A stretch of 64,000 nucleotides of DNA, taken from contig NZ_MDHN01000029.1 of NCBI RefSeq assembly GCF_001757105.1, positions 372,001 to 436,000 on the forward strand, written 5' to 3'. Source of the DNA: Alteromonas confluentis (lineage in GTDB: Bacteria > Pseudomonadota > Gammaproteobacteria > Enterobacterales > Alteromonadaceae). Within the stretch, counting starts at the first letter, position 1, and each line of letters opens with the position of its first letter. The notes below the pieces were generated by a model, which saw nothing but the letters and a program-made list of their open reading frames with translations, ran no database searches and was not told the origin of the DNA. Shown here one piece after another: positions 1-9,417 of the stretch. The translations under genes were made by a program, and so were the position numbers.

Positions 1-2
1 GG

Positions 3-1343
3 AACAGCGCCGACCAAATCCCCGGCCGCGCTGTGGATGAAGGCATTATTGATGCGCTGGGCTCGCTCGACACCACCGTGGGCGGCGAGTCTGATCGCTA
101 TAGTTTGAGCACGGAATATAGCAGCGGTAATTTTACTGCCAACGCTTATGTGATGTCCTACTCCATAAACCTGTGGTCGAACTTCACCTACTTCCTTGAC
201 GATCCAGTAAACGGCGACCAGTTCGAACAGGTGGACGACCGCACAATTTATGGCGGTAATGCGGCCTACACGTTTGAGCACAAAATTTTCGGGCACGACG
301 CCTCCACCCGTGTGGGCGGCGAACTGCGCATCGACGATATCGACGAAGTGGGTTTGTATCACACTGCCGCCCGCGAACGCCTCGGTGCGATTCGTAGCGA
401 CAGCGTTACAGAAACCAGCATTGGCGCTTTTGTGGAAAGTACCATTCACTGGTCGTCAGACTTGCGCACGGTAATTGGTCTGCGCAATGATTACTTTGAC
501 TTTGATGTGAAAGATCGCCTCGGCGTGAATACGAATGGCGTAGATTTATCCACCAACAGTGGCAGTAACGACGACAACATGACGTCATTGAAAGGCAGCG
601 TGGTTTACACCGTGAACGATAACTGGGAAACCTATCTGTCGGCCGGTCAGGGGCTTCACTCTAACGACGCCCGTGGCACCACCATTAATGTTGACCCGGG
701 AACCGGAGAAACCGTTGAACAGGTAGATCCACTAGTACGCTCTACCGGGGTTGAAGCAGGTTTACGCGGTTTCGTTAACGAAAAACTCAACCTGTCGTTC
801 TCGTTGTGGCAGTTAAAACTCGACAGTGAGCTGCTATTTGTTGGAGATGCCGGTAACACCGAAGCCAGCCGGGCATCAAAACGCAAAGGCGCAGAACTGG
901 CGTTGTACTATCGCTTCGCGCCAGATTGGATGTTCGACTTCGAATACGCCTACACCGATGCGGAGTTCACCGACGATGCGCCGGAGGGGAATGACATTCC
1001 CGGCGCAATTAAAAACGTATTGCAAACTGGTGTATCAGTGGATTTAGACAGCGGCCTGTTCGGCAGCTTGCGAGCACGCTATTTTGGCAGTCGCCCGCTC
1101 ATTGAAGATGGCTCGGTAAGTTCTGATAACAGCACCATCGTGAATCTACGTGCGGGCTACCGCGTTAACGACTGGACCTTCCAGCTTGACGTACTCAACC
1201 TCACCGACTCCGATGCCCACGATATCGACTATTACTACGCATCGCGTTTGCAGTCTGACCCTGCAGACGCTGAAATCGAAGGCCTGCATTATCACCTGAT
1301 TGAGCCTCGCACCCTGCGCGCCTCGGTGATGTATCAGTTCTGA
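3..1343 (+). CDS. TonB-dependent receptor, C-terminal part (5' end outside window)
   Basis: The frame is open from the first complete codon of the window, so the N-terminal signal peptide, TonB box and plug lie outside it. What remains is about 446 residues of alternating aromatic/polar strands typical of a 22-stranded outer-membrane barrel, ending in an aromatic terminus (V-M-Y-Q-F), the usual barrel-assembly signal. The strand pattern near the end (N-L-R-A-G-Y-R, then Q-L-D-V-L-N-L-T-D) is the usual last repeat of TonB-dependent receptors. It lies tail to tail with the urease operon, separated by a bidirectional terminator. The substrate cannot be read from the barrel. Nickel for urease is an attractive guess from position only. 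Confidence 0.88.
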   Translation, partial: NSADQIPGRAVDEGIIDALGSLDTTVGGESDRYSLSTEYSSGNFTANAYVMSYSINLWSNFTYFLDDPVNGDQFEQVDDRTIYGGNAAYTFEHKIFGHDASTRVGGELRIDDIDEVGLYHTAARERLGAIRSDSVTETSIGAFVESTIHWSSDLRTVIGLRNDYFDFDVKDRLGVNTNGVDLSTNSGSNDDNMTSLKGSVVYTVNDNWETYLSAGQGLHSNDARGTTINVDPGTGETVEQVDPLVRSTGVEAGLRGFVNEKLNLSFSLWQLKLDSELLFVGDAGNTEASRASKRKGAELALYYRFAPDWMFDFEYAYTDAEFTDDAPEGNDIPGAIKNVLQTGVSVDLDSGLFGSLRARYFGSRPLIEDGSVSSDNSTIVNLRAGYRVNDWTFQLDVLNLTDSDAHDIDYYYASRLQSDPADAEIEGLHYHLIEPRTLRASVMYQF

Positions 1344-1427
1344 CTGGGCTTATTTATACAGCGCGATACGAAGCGTCTAGCCATGTACGGTGCTTAGCTA
1401 TTTAGCTAGCGCCGGCAACACAAACAA

Positions 1428-1463
1428 AAACGCCCGACTATGCAGGCCGGGCGTTTGGTTTTT
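1428..1463. terminator. Bidirectional rho-independent terminator
   Basis: A perfect 9-bp stem (AAACGCCCG at 1428-1436, CGGGCGTTT at 1448-1456) is followed on the + strand by GGTTTTTT. On the - strand it is followed by TTTTTGTTTG. It can stop both the rightward TonB receptor transcript and the leftward urease transcript. Confidence 0.85.
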
Positions 1464-1492
1464 TGCGTTCTTTGCCGGGCATGTAGCCGAGA

Positions 1493-1675
1493 TCAGTCTT
1501 TTTTCTTGCTCAGACGTTTCAGGCCGTAAACACCGGCGCAAACCACCAGCGCAGCCAGCAAGCCGTAAAACAGGGCGTGATAGAATTCGTGGAACGTCGG
1601 GTTCAGCAGTTTGTCATCGTGGGCAAACGCCGACGCGGTGAACAGAGATGCAAATAGCGCAGAAATTTTCTTCAT
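1493..1675 (-). CDS. Small signal-peptide/membrane protein at the end of the urease operon
   Basis: Sixty residues. An N-terminal signal peptide (M-K-K-I-S-A-L-F-A-S-L-F-T-A-S-A-F-A) ends in an A-F-A cleavage-like site, so the mature protein would begin H-D-D-K. A second hydrophobic segment follows (about 32-50, F-Y-G-L-L-A-A-L-V-V), then a basic tail K-R-L-S-K-K-K-D. It starts 15 bp after the ureG stop on the same strand and is followed by the operon terminator, so it is probably the last cistron. The signal-peptide/His start is reminiscent of HupE/UreJ nickel-permease-like proteins, but the protein is far too short to be one. No family recognised; a role in periplasmic metal handling is a guess from position. 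Confidence 0.72.
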   Translation of the reverse strand: MKKISALFASLFTASAFAHDDKLLNPTFHEFYHALFYGLLAALVVCAGVYGLKRLSKKKD

Positions 1676-1690
1676 GGTGTGTGTCCTTAT

Positions 1691-2302
1691 TTATTTAACC
1701 AGCATACCTTCAACCTCAATAAACCGGATGATGTCGTCAAGACCTTCACCGGCTTTCAGGTTGGTAAATACAAATGGTTTGTCGCCGCGCATCTTGCGAG
1801 AGTCGCGATCCATTACTTCCAGTGACGCGCCAACCATGTCGGCGATGTCGGTTTTGTTTATGATCAGCAGGTCGGATTTAGTGATACCCGGGCCGCCTTT
1901 ACGGGGGATCTTATCACCAGCCGACACATCAATCACATACAAGGTGAGATCAGACAGTTCCGGACTGAAAGTAGCGCTCAGGTTATCGCCGCCACTTTCC
2001 ACCAGCACAAAGTCGAGATCCGCATGGCGCGACTGCAGCTCGTCAATGGCCGCCAGGTTCATTGAGGCATCTTCACGGATTGCTGTATGCGGACAACCGC
2101 CGGTTTCCACACCGATGATGCGATCTTCTTCCAGCGCGCCGTGACGGGTAAGAAACTGGGCATCTTCGTGGGTGTAGATATCGTTGGTGACTACTGCCAT
2201 GTTGTATTTTTCACGCATGGCCGAGCACAATGCCCGCAGCAGTGCAGTTTTACCTGAACCAACCGGGCCGCCAACACCTACGCGTAATGTCTGTTTTTGC
2301 AT
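1691..2302 (-). CDS. ureG: Urease accessory GTPase UreG
   Basis: UreG is the SIMIBI-class GTPase that, with UreD, UreF and UreE, delivers nickel and drives carbamylation of the urease active-site lysine. The chosen start gives 203 residues, the normal UreG size. The open frame runs further upstream, but only this ATG has a Shine-Dalgarno (AAGGA) and begins directly with the P-loop region (G-G-P-V-G-S-G-K-T, residues 11-19). The C-P-H metal-binding motif characteristic of UreG is visible (G-G-C-P-H-T-A-I-R), as is the guanine-specificity N-K-T-D segment. It follows ureF by 26 bp, in the standard ureEFG order. Confidence 0.97.
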   Translation of the reverse strand: MQKQTLRVGVGGPVGSGKTALLRALCSAMREKYNMAVVTNDIYTHEDAQFLTRHGALEEDRIIGVETGGCPHTAIREDASMNLAAIDELQSRHADLDFVLVESGGDNLSATFSPELSDLTLYVIDVSAGDKIPRKGGPGITKSDLLIINKTDIADMVGASLEVMDRDSRKMRGDKPFVFTNLKAGEGLDDIIRFIEVEGMLVK

Positions 2303-2328
2303 TGTTTCTGAGTCCTTATGATCGACGT

Positions 2329-3021
2329 CTATGATCGAAATAGTCTTGAATATTGCTGTTCGTGCCAGGCGCTCGCCATGGCCATTGACGGCATGGACTG
2401 ACCGATATTCTCCGGCGCAACCTGGGCTGCAATATCCAACGTATCGGCGATATTGCGAGTAAGACGAAACAACAAGTTCTGGCCATCGGTCTGGCCAAGT
2501 GGAATAAGTTTGGTGCCCGCTGCCACCTGATTGTCCAGCAGCGTCCACACGTAACCGCTGAGACAGGCTGGTAAATCCAGACCGAACAAATGGGCGGCCA
2601 GCGCGAACTGACTGATAAAGCAGTCTGCATTGCGGGTTAGCACCCAGTCAGCAGCAGAGCCTTCTGGCTTGTCGGCGAGATTTTTCAGCAGGCGTTTTAA
2701 CGCTTTGCCCATGGCCTGTTCAGCCAGCAGGATTTCTTCGCTTTCGCGAGTCGCTGCAATCCAGGCATCGCGATGTTCAAAGTCATCGGCAGCGTTATTA
2801 CTGATGGCTTCATACTGCAATTTCAGCATGGGCACGTCGGCATGGGCCACACTGCTTTTCAACAGTACAGTGAGCCATTCTTCCAGCGCAGCCGCTGAAT
2901 TCACCCAGCCCCGCTCAACCGCCTGTTCCAGCCCCTGCGAAAACGAGAAACCACCCACCGGCAGGTTCGCGCTGCAAAGCTGAAGCAGTCGTGCTGATTG
3001 CAGGGCACTGAGATCAGTCAT
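2329..3021 (-). CDS. ureF: Urease accessory protein UreF
   Basis: UreF (230 residues with this start) is the all-helical scaffold that bridges UreD-apourease and UreG during nickel insertion. The family signature [17 protein letters not shown] lies near the N-terminus, followed by Q-G-L-E-Q-A-V-E. The start is the ATG that overlaps the ureE stop by 8 bp, indicating translational coupling; a second ATG two codons upstream is possible. The long upstream extension of the open frame is only the shadow of the His-rich ureE tail in another frame. Confidence 0.95.
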   Translation of the reverse strand: MTDLSALQSARLLQLCSANLPVGGFSFSQGLEQAVERGWVNSAAALEEWLTVLLKSSVAHADVPMLKLQYEAISNNAADDFEHRDAWIAATRESEEILLAEQAMGKALKRLLKNLADKPEGSAADWVLTRNADCFISQFALAAHLFGLDLPACLSGYVWTLLDNQVAAGTKLIPLGQTDGQNLLFRLTRNIADTLDIAAQVAPENIGQSMPSMAMASAWHEQQYSRLFRS

Positions 3022-3547
3022 GGTCATGCCCATGGGAGTGACTGTGAGCGTGGTCGTGAGAGTGCGAGTGACCGCGCCCGTGTGAATGATCGTGGTCGTG
3101 CGAGTGGCCATGAGAATGTCCCCCCACCTGATACGCACCGCTCTCCGGATCGAATACCGCCGGGGTATGATCCAGCGCGAGTCCGTACAGGGTCGCCAGC
3201 TCACTCAGCACGTGGTCGGGCTGGAAACGCAGCCAGCGCTCCCCCACCTGCAAGCGGGTGTGACGATTGCCCAGGTGATAACACACTTTGGAAAACGTTA
3301 GCCAGTCGTCGGTACTGGCGGTAGTAACAGGCTCTTTCGCGCCTTTTACCTGAATCACTTTGCCACAGGTACTTTTCAGGCATTCGTCTACCAGCAGCGG
3401 CTTGCCGCGCTCAATAAAGATGCCGATGTCACTGCCGCCATCGGTAACAGTTTTGATCCGCGCTTTCTGGCGGGTGTCGAAATCCAGCGTTACCGTATCG
3501 TCGATATCGCCGTGATAATGGTTCAGGCGTTCCTGAAATGTCAGCAT
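3014..3547 (-). CDS. ureE: Nickel chaperone UreE with long histidine-rich tail
   Basis: UreE dimers bind nickel and hand it to UreG. The 177-residue protein has the usual N-terminal peptide-binding domain (about 1-70) and a metal-binding domain (about 75-140) with the conserved Y-H-L-G-N-R-H segment. Residues 142-177 form an unusually regular tail of alternating His with Ser/Gly/Asp, 16 histidines in 36 residues, expected to bind several nickel ions. It lies 9 bp after ureC and overlaps ureF. The tail suggests nickel storage or buffering as well as delivery, as shown for His-tailed UreE proteins in other bacteria. Confidence 0.96.
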   Translation of the reverse strand: MLTFQERLNHYHGDIDDTVTLDFDTRQKARIKTVTDGGSDIGIFIERGKPLLVDECLKSTCGKVIQVKGAKEPVTTASTDDWLTFSKVCYHLGNRHTRLQVGERWLRFQPDHVLSELATLYGLALDHTPAVFDPESGAYQVGGHSHGHSHDHDHSHGRGHSHSHDHAHSHSHGHDHD

Positions 3548-3556
3548 AAAACTCTC

Positions 3557-5260
3557 TTAAAACAGGCTGTAACGCTGGGCCAGCGGTAATACTTCCATGG
3601 GTTCACAGGTAAGCAACTCGCCATTGGCGCGCACTTCATAAGTCTGTGGGTCCACGGTAATATCCGGCTGCCAGTCGTTCAGCTTCATATCATTCTTGGT
3701 AATGTTGCGGGTGTTCTTACAGGCAATCAGCTGGCGGCGAATGCCGTACTGTTCACCAATGTTATTGTCCAGCGATGCCTGCGACACAAACGTCACCGAA
3801 ATCTGCGACGCTGCACTGCCAAAACTGCCGAACATAGGGCGGTAATACACCGGCTGTGGCGTGGGAATAGAGGCATTGGCATCGCCCATGGGCGCAGCAG
3901 CAATAAAGCCGGACTTCAGAATAAGGCTGGGTTTAATGCCGAAAAACGCTGGTTTCCACAGCACCAAATCGGCCATTTTCCCCACTTCCACCGAACCCAC
4001 TTCCTCAGACACGCCGTGGCTGATAGCCGGGTTAATGGTGTACTTGGCCACGTAGCGACGGGCGCGATAGTTATCGTTGCGCTCGGAATCTTCCGGCAAT
4101 GGCCCGCGCTGCACTTTCATTTTGTGGGCAGTCTGCCACGTACGACAAATCATCTCGCCTACCCGGCCCATGGCCTGACTGTCTGACGCAATCATGCTGA
4201 TAGCGCCTAAGTCCTGCAGAATGTCCTCAGCAGCAATACTTTCCTTGCGGATACGGGAATCGGCAAAGGCTACGTCTTCTGGAATAGACGGGTCGAGATG
4301 GTGACACACCATCAACATGTCTAAGTGTTCATCGATGGTATTAACCGTGTAAGGCCGTGTGGGGTTAGTGGACGACGGCAGCACATTGGCCTCGCCACAG
4401 GCACGGATAATGTCCGGCGAGTGACCACCACCGGCACCTTCGGTGTGATAGGTGTGGATAGTACGGCCTTTGAACGCGCCCAGGGTATCTTCGAGGAAAC
4501 CGGCTTCGTTCAGGGTATCGGTATGAATGGCAATCTGCACGTCATAACGGTCGGCTACCGCCAGACAGTTATCAATAGACGCAGGCGTGGTGCCCCAATC
4601 TTCGTGCAGTTTCAGGCCGCACACACCGGCTTCAATCTGTTCTTCCAGGGCTTTTGGCAGGCTGGCGTTACCTTTACCAAGGAAACCGAAATTCATCGGC
4701 ATGTCCTGGGTGGCCTGCATCATTTTGGCGATGTTCCACGGCCCTGGTGTACACGTAGTCGCGTTGGTGCCTGTTGCCGGCCCCGTGCCGCCGCCAATCA
4801 TGGTGGTCACGCCGGACATCAATGCTTCTTCCACCTGCTGCGGACAAATGTAGTGAATGTGGGCGTCGATGCCGCCAGCGGTAAGGATTTTACCCTCACC
4901 GGCAATAATTTCCGTACCCGGACCAATCAGAATATCCACGCCGTCCTGCACGTCAGGGTTACCGGCTTTACCGATGGCAGCAATACGGCCGTTGTTCACC
5001 GCCACGTCAGCTTTCACGATGCCCCAGTAATCGAGAATTAAGGCGTTGGTGATCACTAAGTCTGGGGTTTCTTCACAGCTGAACTGGCCCTGCCCCATGC
5101 CGTCACGAATTACTTTGCCACCGCCGAATTTCACTTCGTCGCCGTAGCGGGTGTAATCTTTTTCTACTTCAATGATCAGGTCAGTATCGGCCAAACGTAC
5201 GCGGTCGCCGGTGGTAGGCCCGAACATGTGGGCGTAGGCGTGTCGATCAATCTTTGCCAT
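3557..5260 (-). CDS. ureC: Urease alpha subunit UreC (catalytic)
   Basis: Catalytic urease subunit, 567 residues, hydrolysing urea to ammonia and carbamate at a di-nickel centre in the cytoplasm. Recognisable active-site elements in order: the H-I-H pair in A-H-I-H-Y-I-C-P; the carbamylated lysine in G-L-K-L-H-E-D-W-G; ligand and substrate histidines in A-I-H-T-D-T and [11 protein letters not shown]; the mobile flap with its cysteine and histidine in M-V-C-H-H-L-D-P; and the nickel-binding aspartate in A-S-D-S-Q-A-M-G-R. No key residue appears missing. Its start overlaps the ureB end by 14 bp. Length and N-terminus ([11 protein letters not shown]) match the family. Confidence 0.98.
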   Translation of the reverse strand: MAKIDRHAYAHMFGPTTGDRVRLADTDLIIEVEKDYTRYGDEVKFGGGKVIRDGMGQGQFSCEETPDLVITNALILDYWGIVKADVAVNNGRIAAIGKAGNPDVQDGVDILIGPGTEIIAGEGKILTAGGIDAHIHYICPQQVEEALMSGVTTMIGGGTGPATGTNATTCTPGPWNIAKMMQATQDMPMNFGFLGKGNASLPKALEEQIEAGVCGLKLHEDWGTTPASIDNCLAVADRYDVQIAIHTDTLNEAGFLEDTLGAFKGRTIHTYHTEGAGGGHSPDIIRACGEANVLPSSTNPTRPYTVNTIDEHLDMLMVCHHLDPSIPEDVAFADSRIRKESIAAEDILQDLGAISMIASDSQAMGRVGEMICRTWQTAHKMKVQRGPLPEDSERNDNYRARRYVAKYTINPAISHGVSEEVGSVEVGKMADLVLWKPAFFGIKPSLILKSGFIAAAPMGDANASIPTPQPVYYRPMFGSFGSAASQISVTFVSQASLDNNIGEQYGIRRQLIACKNTRNITKNDMKLNDWQPDITVDPQTYEVRANGELLTCEPMEVLPLAQRYSLF

Positions 5261-5585
5261 CGGTTGCGTCCTCTTCGTCTGACAGGGTGCCCATTACGTC
5301 ACCGCGGAATCCGTATATAGTTTTTGTGCCACCAAACGGCACCAGTTCTACATTGCGTTTCTGGCCGGGCTCAAAGCGCACCGCTGTACCGGCTGTAATA
5401 TCGAGACGCTGGCCTTTAGTGGCTGCGCGGTCGAACTGCAGCGCCGGATTCACTTCATAAAAATGGTAATGAGAGCCCACCTGAATGGGACGGTCGCCGC
5501 TGTTCACCACGGTGATCTTCGTCACCGGTAAACCCGCGTTTAATTCAATGTCGCCTTCGTCGGTAATAAATTCGCCGGGGATCAT
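5247..5585 (-). CDS. ureB: Urease beta subunit UreB
   Basis: Structural beta subunit of the (alpha-beta-gamma)3 urease. With the start at M-I-P-G-E-F it has 112 residues, slightly above the usual size. This ATG follows a strong Shine-Dalgarno (GGAGG), whereas the open frame's extra ten upstream codons would include that site. Conserved features are [16 protein letters not shown] and R-F-E-P-G followed by V-E-L-V. The C-terminus overlaps ureC. Confidence 0.96.
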   Translation of the reverse strand: MIPGEFITDEGDIELNAGLPVTKITVVNSGDRPIQVGSHYHFYEVNPALQFDRAATKGQRLDITAGTAVRFEPGQKRNVELVPFGGTKTIYGFRGDVMGTLSDEEDATDGKD

Positions 5586-5598
5586 GATGCCTCCTTGC

Positions 5599-5901
5599 TT
5601 ACACGATGGGGTCATGAACGGTAACCAGCTTGGTACCGTCGGGGAACGTGGCTTCCACCTGAACGTCGTGGATCATTTCCGGTACGCCTTCCATGACCTG
5701 CTCGGCGGTGAGCACGGTGCGTCCGTAATCCATCAGCTCTGCCACGGTTTTACCGTCCCGGGCGCCTTCAAGAATTTCTAAGGAAATGTACGCTACGGCT
5801 TCCGGATAATTCAGTTTCAGGCCGCGGTTCAAACGCCGCTCGGCCAGCAGACCTGCCGTGAATAACAGCAGCTTATCCTTTTCTCTGGGTAATAGTTCCA
5901 A
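5599..5901 (-). CDS. ureA: Urease gamma subunit UreA
   Basis: Structural gamma subunit, 100 residues, the standard size for bacterial three-subunit ureases. Family landmarks include [22 protein letters not shown], the V-M-E-G-V-P-E-M segment and the C-terminal H-D-P-I. It sits between ureD and ureB, 13 bp before the latter, in one transcription unit. Confidence 0.97.
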   Translation of the reverse strand: MELLPREKDKLLLFTAGLLAERRLNRGLKLNYPEAVAYISLEILEGARDGKTVAELMDYGRTVLTAEQVMEGVPEMIHDVQVEATFPDGTKLVTVHDPIV

Positions 5902-5922
5902 CGTTCTCTCCTGAAAATGCGG

Positions 5923-6816
5923 TTAGGTGTACCAGATCCGCGGTGGCACCGCGTCTCTGCCAGACATCAGCGGCCGGGTTGCCGCCCATATGCGGGCGAA
6001 ACATTCCCGGCAGGCTTCACTGTCGTCACCGAGGTAGCGGGTAATCACCACGCCCTGTAATTGTGTAATGGCCAGCTCACCGTTTTCATGCTCCGCTTCT
6101 GAGGCGTTGCGGGCAAGCTCCACCAGTTGTTTTGCCATGGCCGTTGAAGCAGCATGTTCGCCATTGAACAGCACCATGTTGCCCACCACGTGATGACCGG
6201 CAAGACCGATACGCGAGCGACACATGTCGTCCTGCGCTTCTACCGCAAGGCGGTCATGGAAGCGGATGCGTCCGTTGTGGTACAGGCTTAAGGTTTGCGT
6301 AAAACGGCCTTTGTCGAAAGGCTGCTGAATGTGCGGCAGACCAAGGCAGGCAATGTCCCAGCCCACAAAGCTGGCGTTGCCTTCCACGAAAATGTCCGTG
6401 GTGCTGAACGCGTTGGCGTTGGCGTACACCAGGGTTTCGTGAGGCAGATATTCCAGCCGGGCGTTATCCTGCACATAAAAGCGATTGTGCTGGCTTTGTT
6501 TGCTGGCAATACCCACGGCGTCACGGGCGCGGTAAAAACGGTTGGCACCCGGCGTGGTAAGCAGCACTTCACAGTCGGTATCAAGGTTCGCAGCAATGTT
6601 GAGTTCATCACCAGACACAATGCCAGCGGGCGGATGCAGAAGATAAAGATGGGCTGCGCCACTGCGCTCAGGATAAAAGGCGCGCTGAACGCTCAGCGGG
6701 CCTTCCCGTTTGGTGTCCACCAGACGGGTTTTGCCCTGCCTGGCTTTAAAGGTCATGTCGAGGCGGGCCAACCAGTGTTCATAAGCGGCCGCAACCTGAG
6801 GTATTGCTGTAGTCAT
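5923..6816 (-). CDS. ureD: Urease accessory protein UreD (UreH)
   Basis: UreD binds apourease and, with UreF and UreG, forms the activation complex; a tunnel through UreD is thought to carry nickel. The 297-residue protein shows the family pattern: G-P-L-S-V-Q-R-A-F-Y-P-E near residue 40, H-L-Y-L-L-H-P-P-A-G-I-V-S-G-D about residue 57, and T-T-P-G-A-N-R-F-Y-R about residue 87. It is the first urease gene after the transporter genes, starting 6 bp beyond the urtE stop, so urea uptake and urease assembly appear co-transcribed. Confidence 0.95.
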   Translation of the reverse strand: MTTAIPQVAAAYEHWLARLDMTFKARQGKTRLVDTKREGPLSVQRAFYPERSGAAHLYLLHPPAGIVSGDELNIAANLDTDCEVLLTTPGANRFYRARDAVGIASKQSQHNRFYVQDNARLEYLPHETLVYANANAFSTTDIFVEGNASFVGWDIACLGLPHIQQPFDKGRFTQTLSLYHNGRIRFHDRLAVEAQDDMCRSRIGLAGHHVVGNMVLFNGEHAASTAMAKQLVELARNASEAEHENGELAITQLQGVVITRYLGDDSEACRECFARIWAATRPLMSGRDAVPPRIWYT

Positions 6817-6822
6817 TAATTC

Positions 6823-7518
6823 CTAAACAGACAGATACTGTTTCACCAGTTCATCAGTAAGCGCTGGCATTTCGCCATAAGAAACAACCTTGCCCCGTTC
6901 CATCAGATAGAATTCCTCACCGACGGCACGGGCAAATGGCAACTTCTGCTCCACCAGCACAATGGTCATGTTTTTTTCTTTATTCAGTCGCAGCAGCACA
7001 TCACGAATGAGCTGTACGATATTGGGCTGAATGCCCTCGTTGGGTTCATCCAGGATCAGCATGTTCGGATTAAGCACCAATGCCCGGGCAATAGCAAGCT
7101 GTTGCTGCTGACCACCAGACAAATCACCACCGCGTCGCTGCAGCATTTCTTTTAGCACCGGAAAGTACTCAAACACTTCTTCCGGGATAGTGCGGGATTT
7201 CTGACGTTTGCAGTTCAGCGACACCTTAAGATTTTCCTCAACGGTAAGCTGACCGAAAATATGCCGTCCCTGCGGTACATAGCCCACGCCAATGTTGGCC
7301 CGGGTCTCGATGCTGCTTTTGGTCACGTCCTGATCGTTAATGGTAATGGAGCCGCTGGCCGATGGCAGCAGACCCATCAGGCATTTCAGCAAGGTAGTTT
7401 TACCTACGCCGTTACGGCCCATGATACAGGTACGGGAGCCTTGAGCGATGTTCATATCTACATCCCAAAGAATGTGACTGCCGCCGTAACGCTGGTTCAG
7501 CTGAGAAATATTAAGCAT
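6823..7518 (-). CDS. urtE: Urea ABC transporter ATP-binding protein UrtE
   Basis: One of the two LivF/LivG-type ATPases of the high-affinity urea importer. The 231-residue protein has Walker A (G-R-N-G-V-G-K-T-T, about residue 35), Q-loop, the signature L-S-G-G-Q-Q-Q-Q-L-A-I-A-R and Walker B (L-I-L-D-E-P-N-E-G-I-Q-P). The N-E-G-I-Q-P stretch and overall length fit UrtE rather than a generic LivF. It overlaps urtD by 8 bp and immediately precedes ureD. Specificity for urea is inferred from the complete urtABCDE set next to urease. Confidence 0.95.
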   Translation of the reverse strand: MLNISQLNQRYGGSHILWDVDMNIAQGSRTCIMGRNGVGKTTLLKCLMGLLPSASGSITINDQDVTKSSIETRANIGVGYVPQGRHIFGQLTVEENLKVSLNCKRQKSRTIPEEVFEYFPVLKEMLQRRGGDLSGGQQQQLAIARALVLNPNMLILDEPNEGIQPNIVQLIRDVLLRLNKEKNMTIVLVEQKLPFARAVGEEFYLMERGKVVSYGEMPALTDELVKQYLSV

Positions 7519-8308
7519 TGCCTTCTTCCCCCAGATACACCTTTTTCACTTCCGGATCGCTCTGGATGGCATCCATGGTGCCTTCTGCCAACACGCTACC
7601 TTGATGGAGCACAGTTACCGTGCGGGCGATAGAACGTACAAAGCCCATGTCGTGTTCCACTACCACTACTGAGTGTTCACCGGCCAGCGAGGTAAGCAGT
7701 TCTGCAGTACGTTCGGCTTCCGACACCGTCATACCGGCTACCGGTTCGTCCACCAGCAACAGCTTGGGTTTCGCTGCCAGTAACATGCCGATTTCCAGCC
7801 ACTGCTTCTGACCATGAGAAAGCACCGATGCCGGACGATCACGATGTTCTGTTAAACCAATGGTGTGCAGAATGCGGTCGATATCATCTTTCTGCTCGCC
7901 GCTCAGGTTGTGCCACAGGGAAGTCCAAATACCTTTGTCCATTTTAAGACTCAGGTACAGGTTATCTTTTACGCTTAGCGCTTCAAATACGGTGGGTTTC
8001 TGGAATTTACGGCCAATACCTAAGCGTGAAATCTGTTCTTCGTTGTGCTGCAGCAGGTTGAACTGCTGACCATAACTTACCGTGCCGGTGTCCGGGCGGG
8101 TTTTGCCGGTGATCACATCCATCAGCGTGGTTTTACCCGCACCGTTGGCACCAATCAGGCAGCGCAGTTCGCCTTCTTTGATATACAGGTTCAGGTCGTT
8201 CAGCGCTTTGAAACCGTCGAAGCTCACACTCACGTTTTCCATGTACAGGATCATGCCATGACGGGTATCCGGGCCGGTCTGTTCCGGTGTCATCATAGCG
8301 GGTCTCAT
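7511..8308 (-). CDS. urtD: Urea ABC transporter ATP-binding protein UrtD
   Basis: LivG-type ATPase partner of UrtE, 265 residues. It shows Walker A (G-A-N-G-A-G-K-T-T), an atypical signature L-S-H-G-Q-K-Q-W-L-E-I-G that is characteristic of UrtD, Walker B (L-L-L-V-D-E-P-V-A-G-M-T) and the switch histidine in V-V-V-E-H-D-M-G-F-V. The first methionine is used, giving a 4-bp overlap with urtC; an internal start at M-I-L-Y-M-E-N is possible and would shorten the protein by 18 residues. Confidence 0.94.
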   Translation of the reverse strand: MRPAMMTPEQTGPDTRHGMILYMENVSVSFDGFKALNDLNLYIKEGELRCLIGANGAGKTTLMDVITGKTRPDTGTVSYGQQFNLLQHNEEQISRLGIGRKFQKPTVFEALSVKDNLYLSLKMDKGIWTSLWHNLSGEQKDDIDRILHTIGLTEHRDRPASVLSHGQKQWLEIGMLLAAKPKLLLVDEPVAGMTVSEAERTAELLTSLAGEHSVVVVEHDMGFVRSIARTVTVLHQGSVLAEGTMDAIQSDPEVKKVYLGEEGNA

Positions 8309-9417
8309 GCGGCGTTCTCCTGTGCTGTGGTGTTTTTCTTCGCAGGGAAACGTTTATCGAATAATCCCACTAGCCCTTTAGGTAACAGCAGGGTGACCAG
8401 CACGAACAAACCGCCCAATGCGAACAACCAGGCTTCTGGCATGATGCCGGTCAGACGGGTTTTGGCAAAGCTCACTACCACCGCGCCAATAATGGCGCCG
8501 TAAAGCGTGCCGCGACCACCAATAGCTACCCAAATGACGATTTCGATAGAGTTTATTGGTGAGAACTCGCCAGGATTGATAATGCCTACCTGCGGCACAT
8601 ACAGCGCACCGGCAATACCGGCCAGCACGGCAGAGAAGGTAAACAGAAAGACCTTGTACGACGCGGAGTTGTAACCCACGAAACGCACACGGCTTTCGGA
8701 ATCGCGGATAGCGGTAATGATTTTACCGGCCTTGCAGGTCACAATGCGGTCGCACAGGTAATAGGCCGCAGCCAGGATCACCACCGTCAAACCGAACAGC
8801 ACTAAACGGGTGGTATCCGATTGCAGCGAGAAACCAAGAATGTCTTTAAAATCGGTCATGCCGTTGTTACCGCCGAAGCCCATTTCGTTGCGGAAGAACG
8901 CCAGCATCAGCGCGTAGGTCATGGCTTGAGTCATGATAGACAGATACACGCCGCTCACCCGGGAACGGAACGCCATAGCGCCGAACACATAAGCCAGCAG
9001 ACCCGGCGCCAGCACCACCATGGCAATCATCCACACAAAGCTGTCGGAACCCTGCCAGAACCACGGCAGACTGTCCCAGTTCAGAAACACCATAAAGTCT
9101 GGTAGTTCAGGGTTACCGTACACACCGCGATCACCAATCTGACGCATGAGGTACATGCCCATGGCATAACCGCCCAGCGCAAAGAAAGCACCGTGACCAA
9201 GACTTAAAATACCGCAGTAGCCCCACACCAAATCCAGCGCCAGTGCGAGCAATGCGTAACACAGGTATTTACCCAACAGGTTCACCGAGTAACTGCTCAC
9301 ATGGAAGAACGAACCTTCCGGGAACAGGGTATTCGCCAGGATCACGTAGATACCTACAATAGCGAGGATGGAAACCACCCGCTGCACGCTGCTCAGCCGC
9401 ATTAATTTCGCTAACAT
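8305..9417 (-). CDS. urtC: Urea ABC transporter permease UrtC
   Basis: Inner-membrane permease of the LivM class, 370 residues with about ten hydrophobic segments. Recognisable UrtC features are the early A-L-A-L-D-L-V-W-G-Y-C-G-I-L-S-L-G-H-G stretch and the cytoplasmic ATPase-contact region R-D-S-E-S-R-V-R-F-V-G-Y. The start ATG overlaps the urtB stop (TAATG), a sign of coupled translation. Confidence 0.94.
   Translation of the reverse strand: MLAKLMRLSSVQRVVSILAIVGIYVILANTLFPEGSFFHVSSYSVNLLGKYLCYALLALALDLVWGYCGILSLGHGAFFALGGYAMGMYLMRQIGDRGVYGNPELPDFMVFLNWDSLPWFWQGSDSFVWMIAMVVLAPGLLAYVFGAMAFRSRVSGVYLSIMTQAMTYALMLAFFRNEMGFGGNNGMTDFKDILGFSLQSDTTRLVLFGLTVVILAAAYYLCDRIVTCKAGKIITAIRDSESRVRFVGYNSASYKVFLFTFSAVLAGIAGALYVPQVGIINPGEFSPINSIEIVIWVAIGGRGTLYGAIIGAVVVSFAKTRLTGIMPEAWLFALGGLFVLVTLLLPKGLVGLFDKRFPAKKNTTAQENAA

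Noticed and set aside
1390..1641. 83-codon + strand frame
   Set aside because: Runs through the bidirectional terminator and is antisense to the small signal-peptide gene.
2303..2548. N-terminal extension of ureG
   Set aside because: Would overlap ureF heavily; the internal ATG has the ribosome site and gives the family length.
3014..3124. Short-repeat array, considered as a CRISPR or tandem-repeat locus
   Set aside because: The repetition is the His-rich coding tail of ureE, with no spacers.
4325..5041. 238-codon open frame on the + strand opposite ureC
   Set aside because: Exact antisense shadow of the conserved ureC gene; no ribosome site and no family resemblance.
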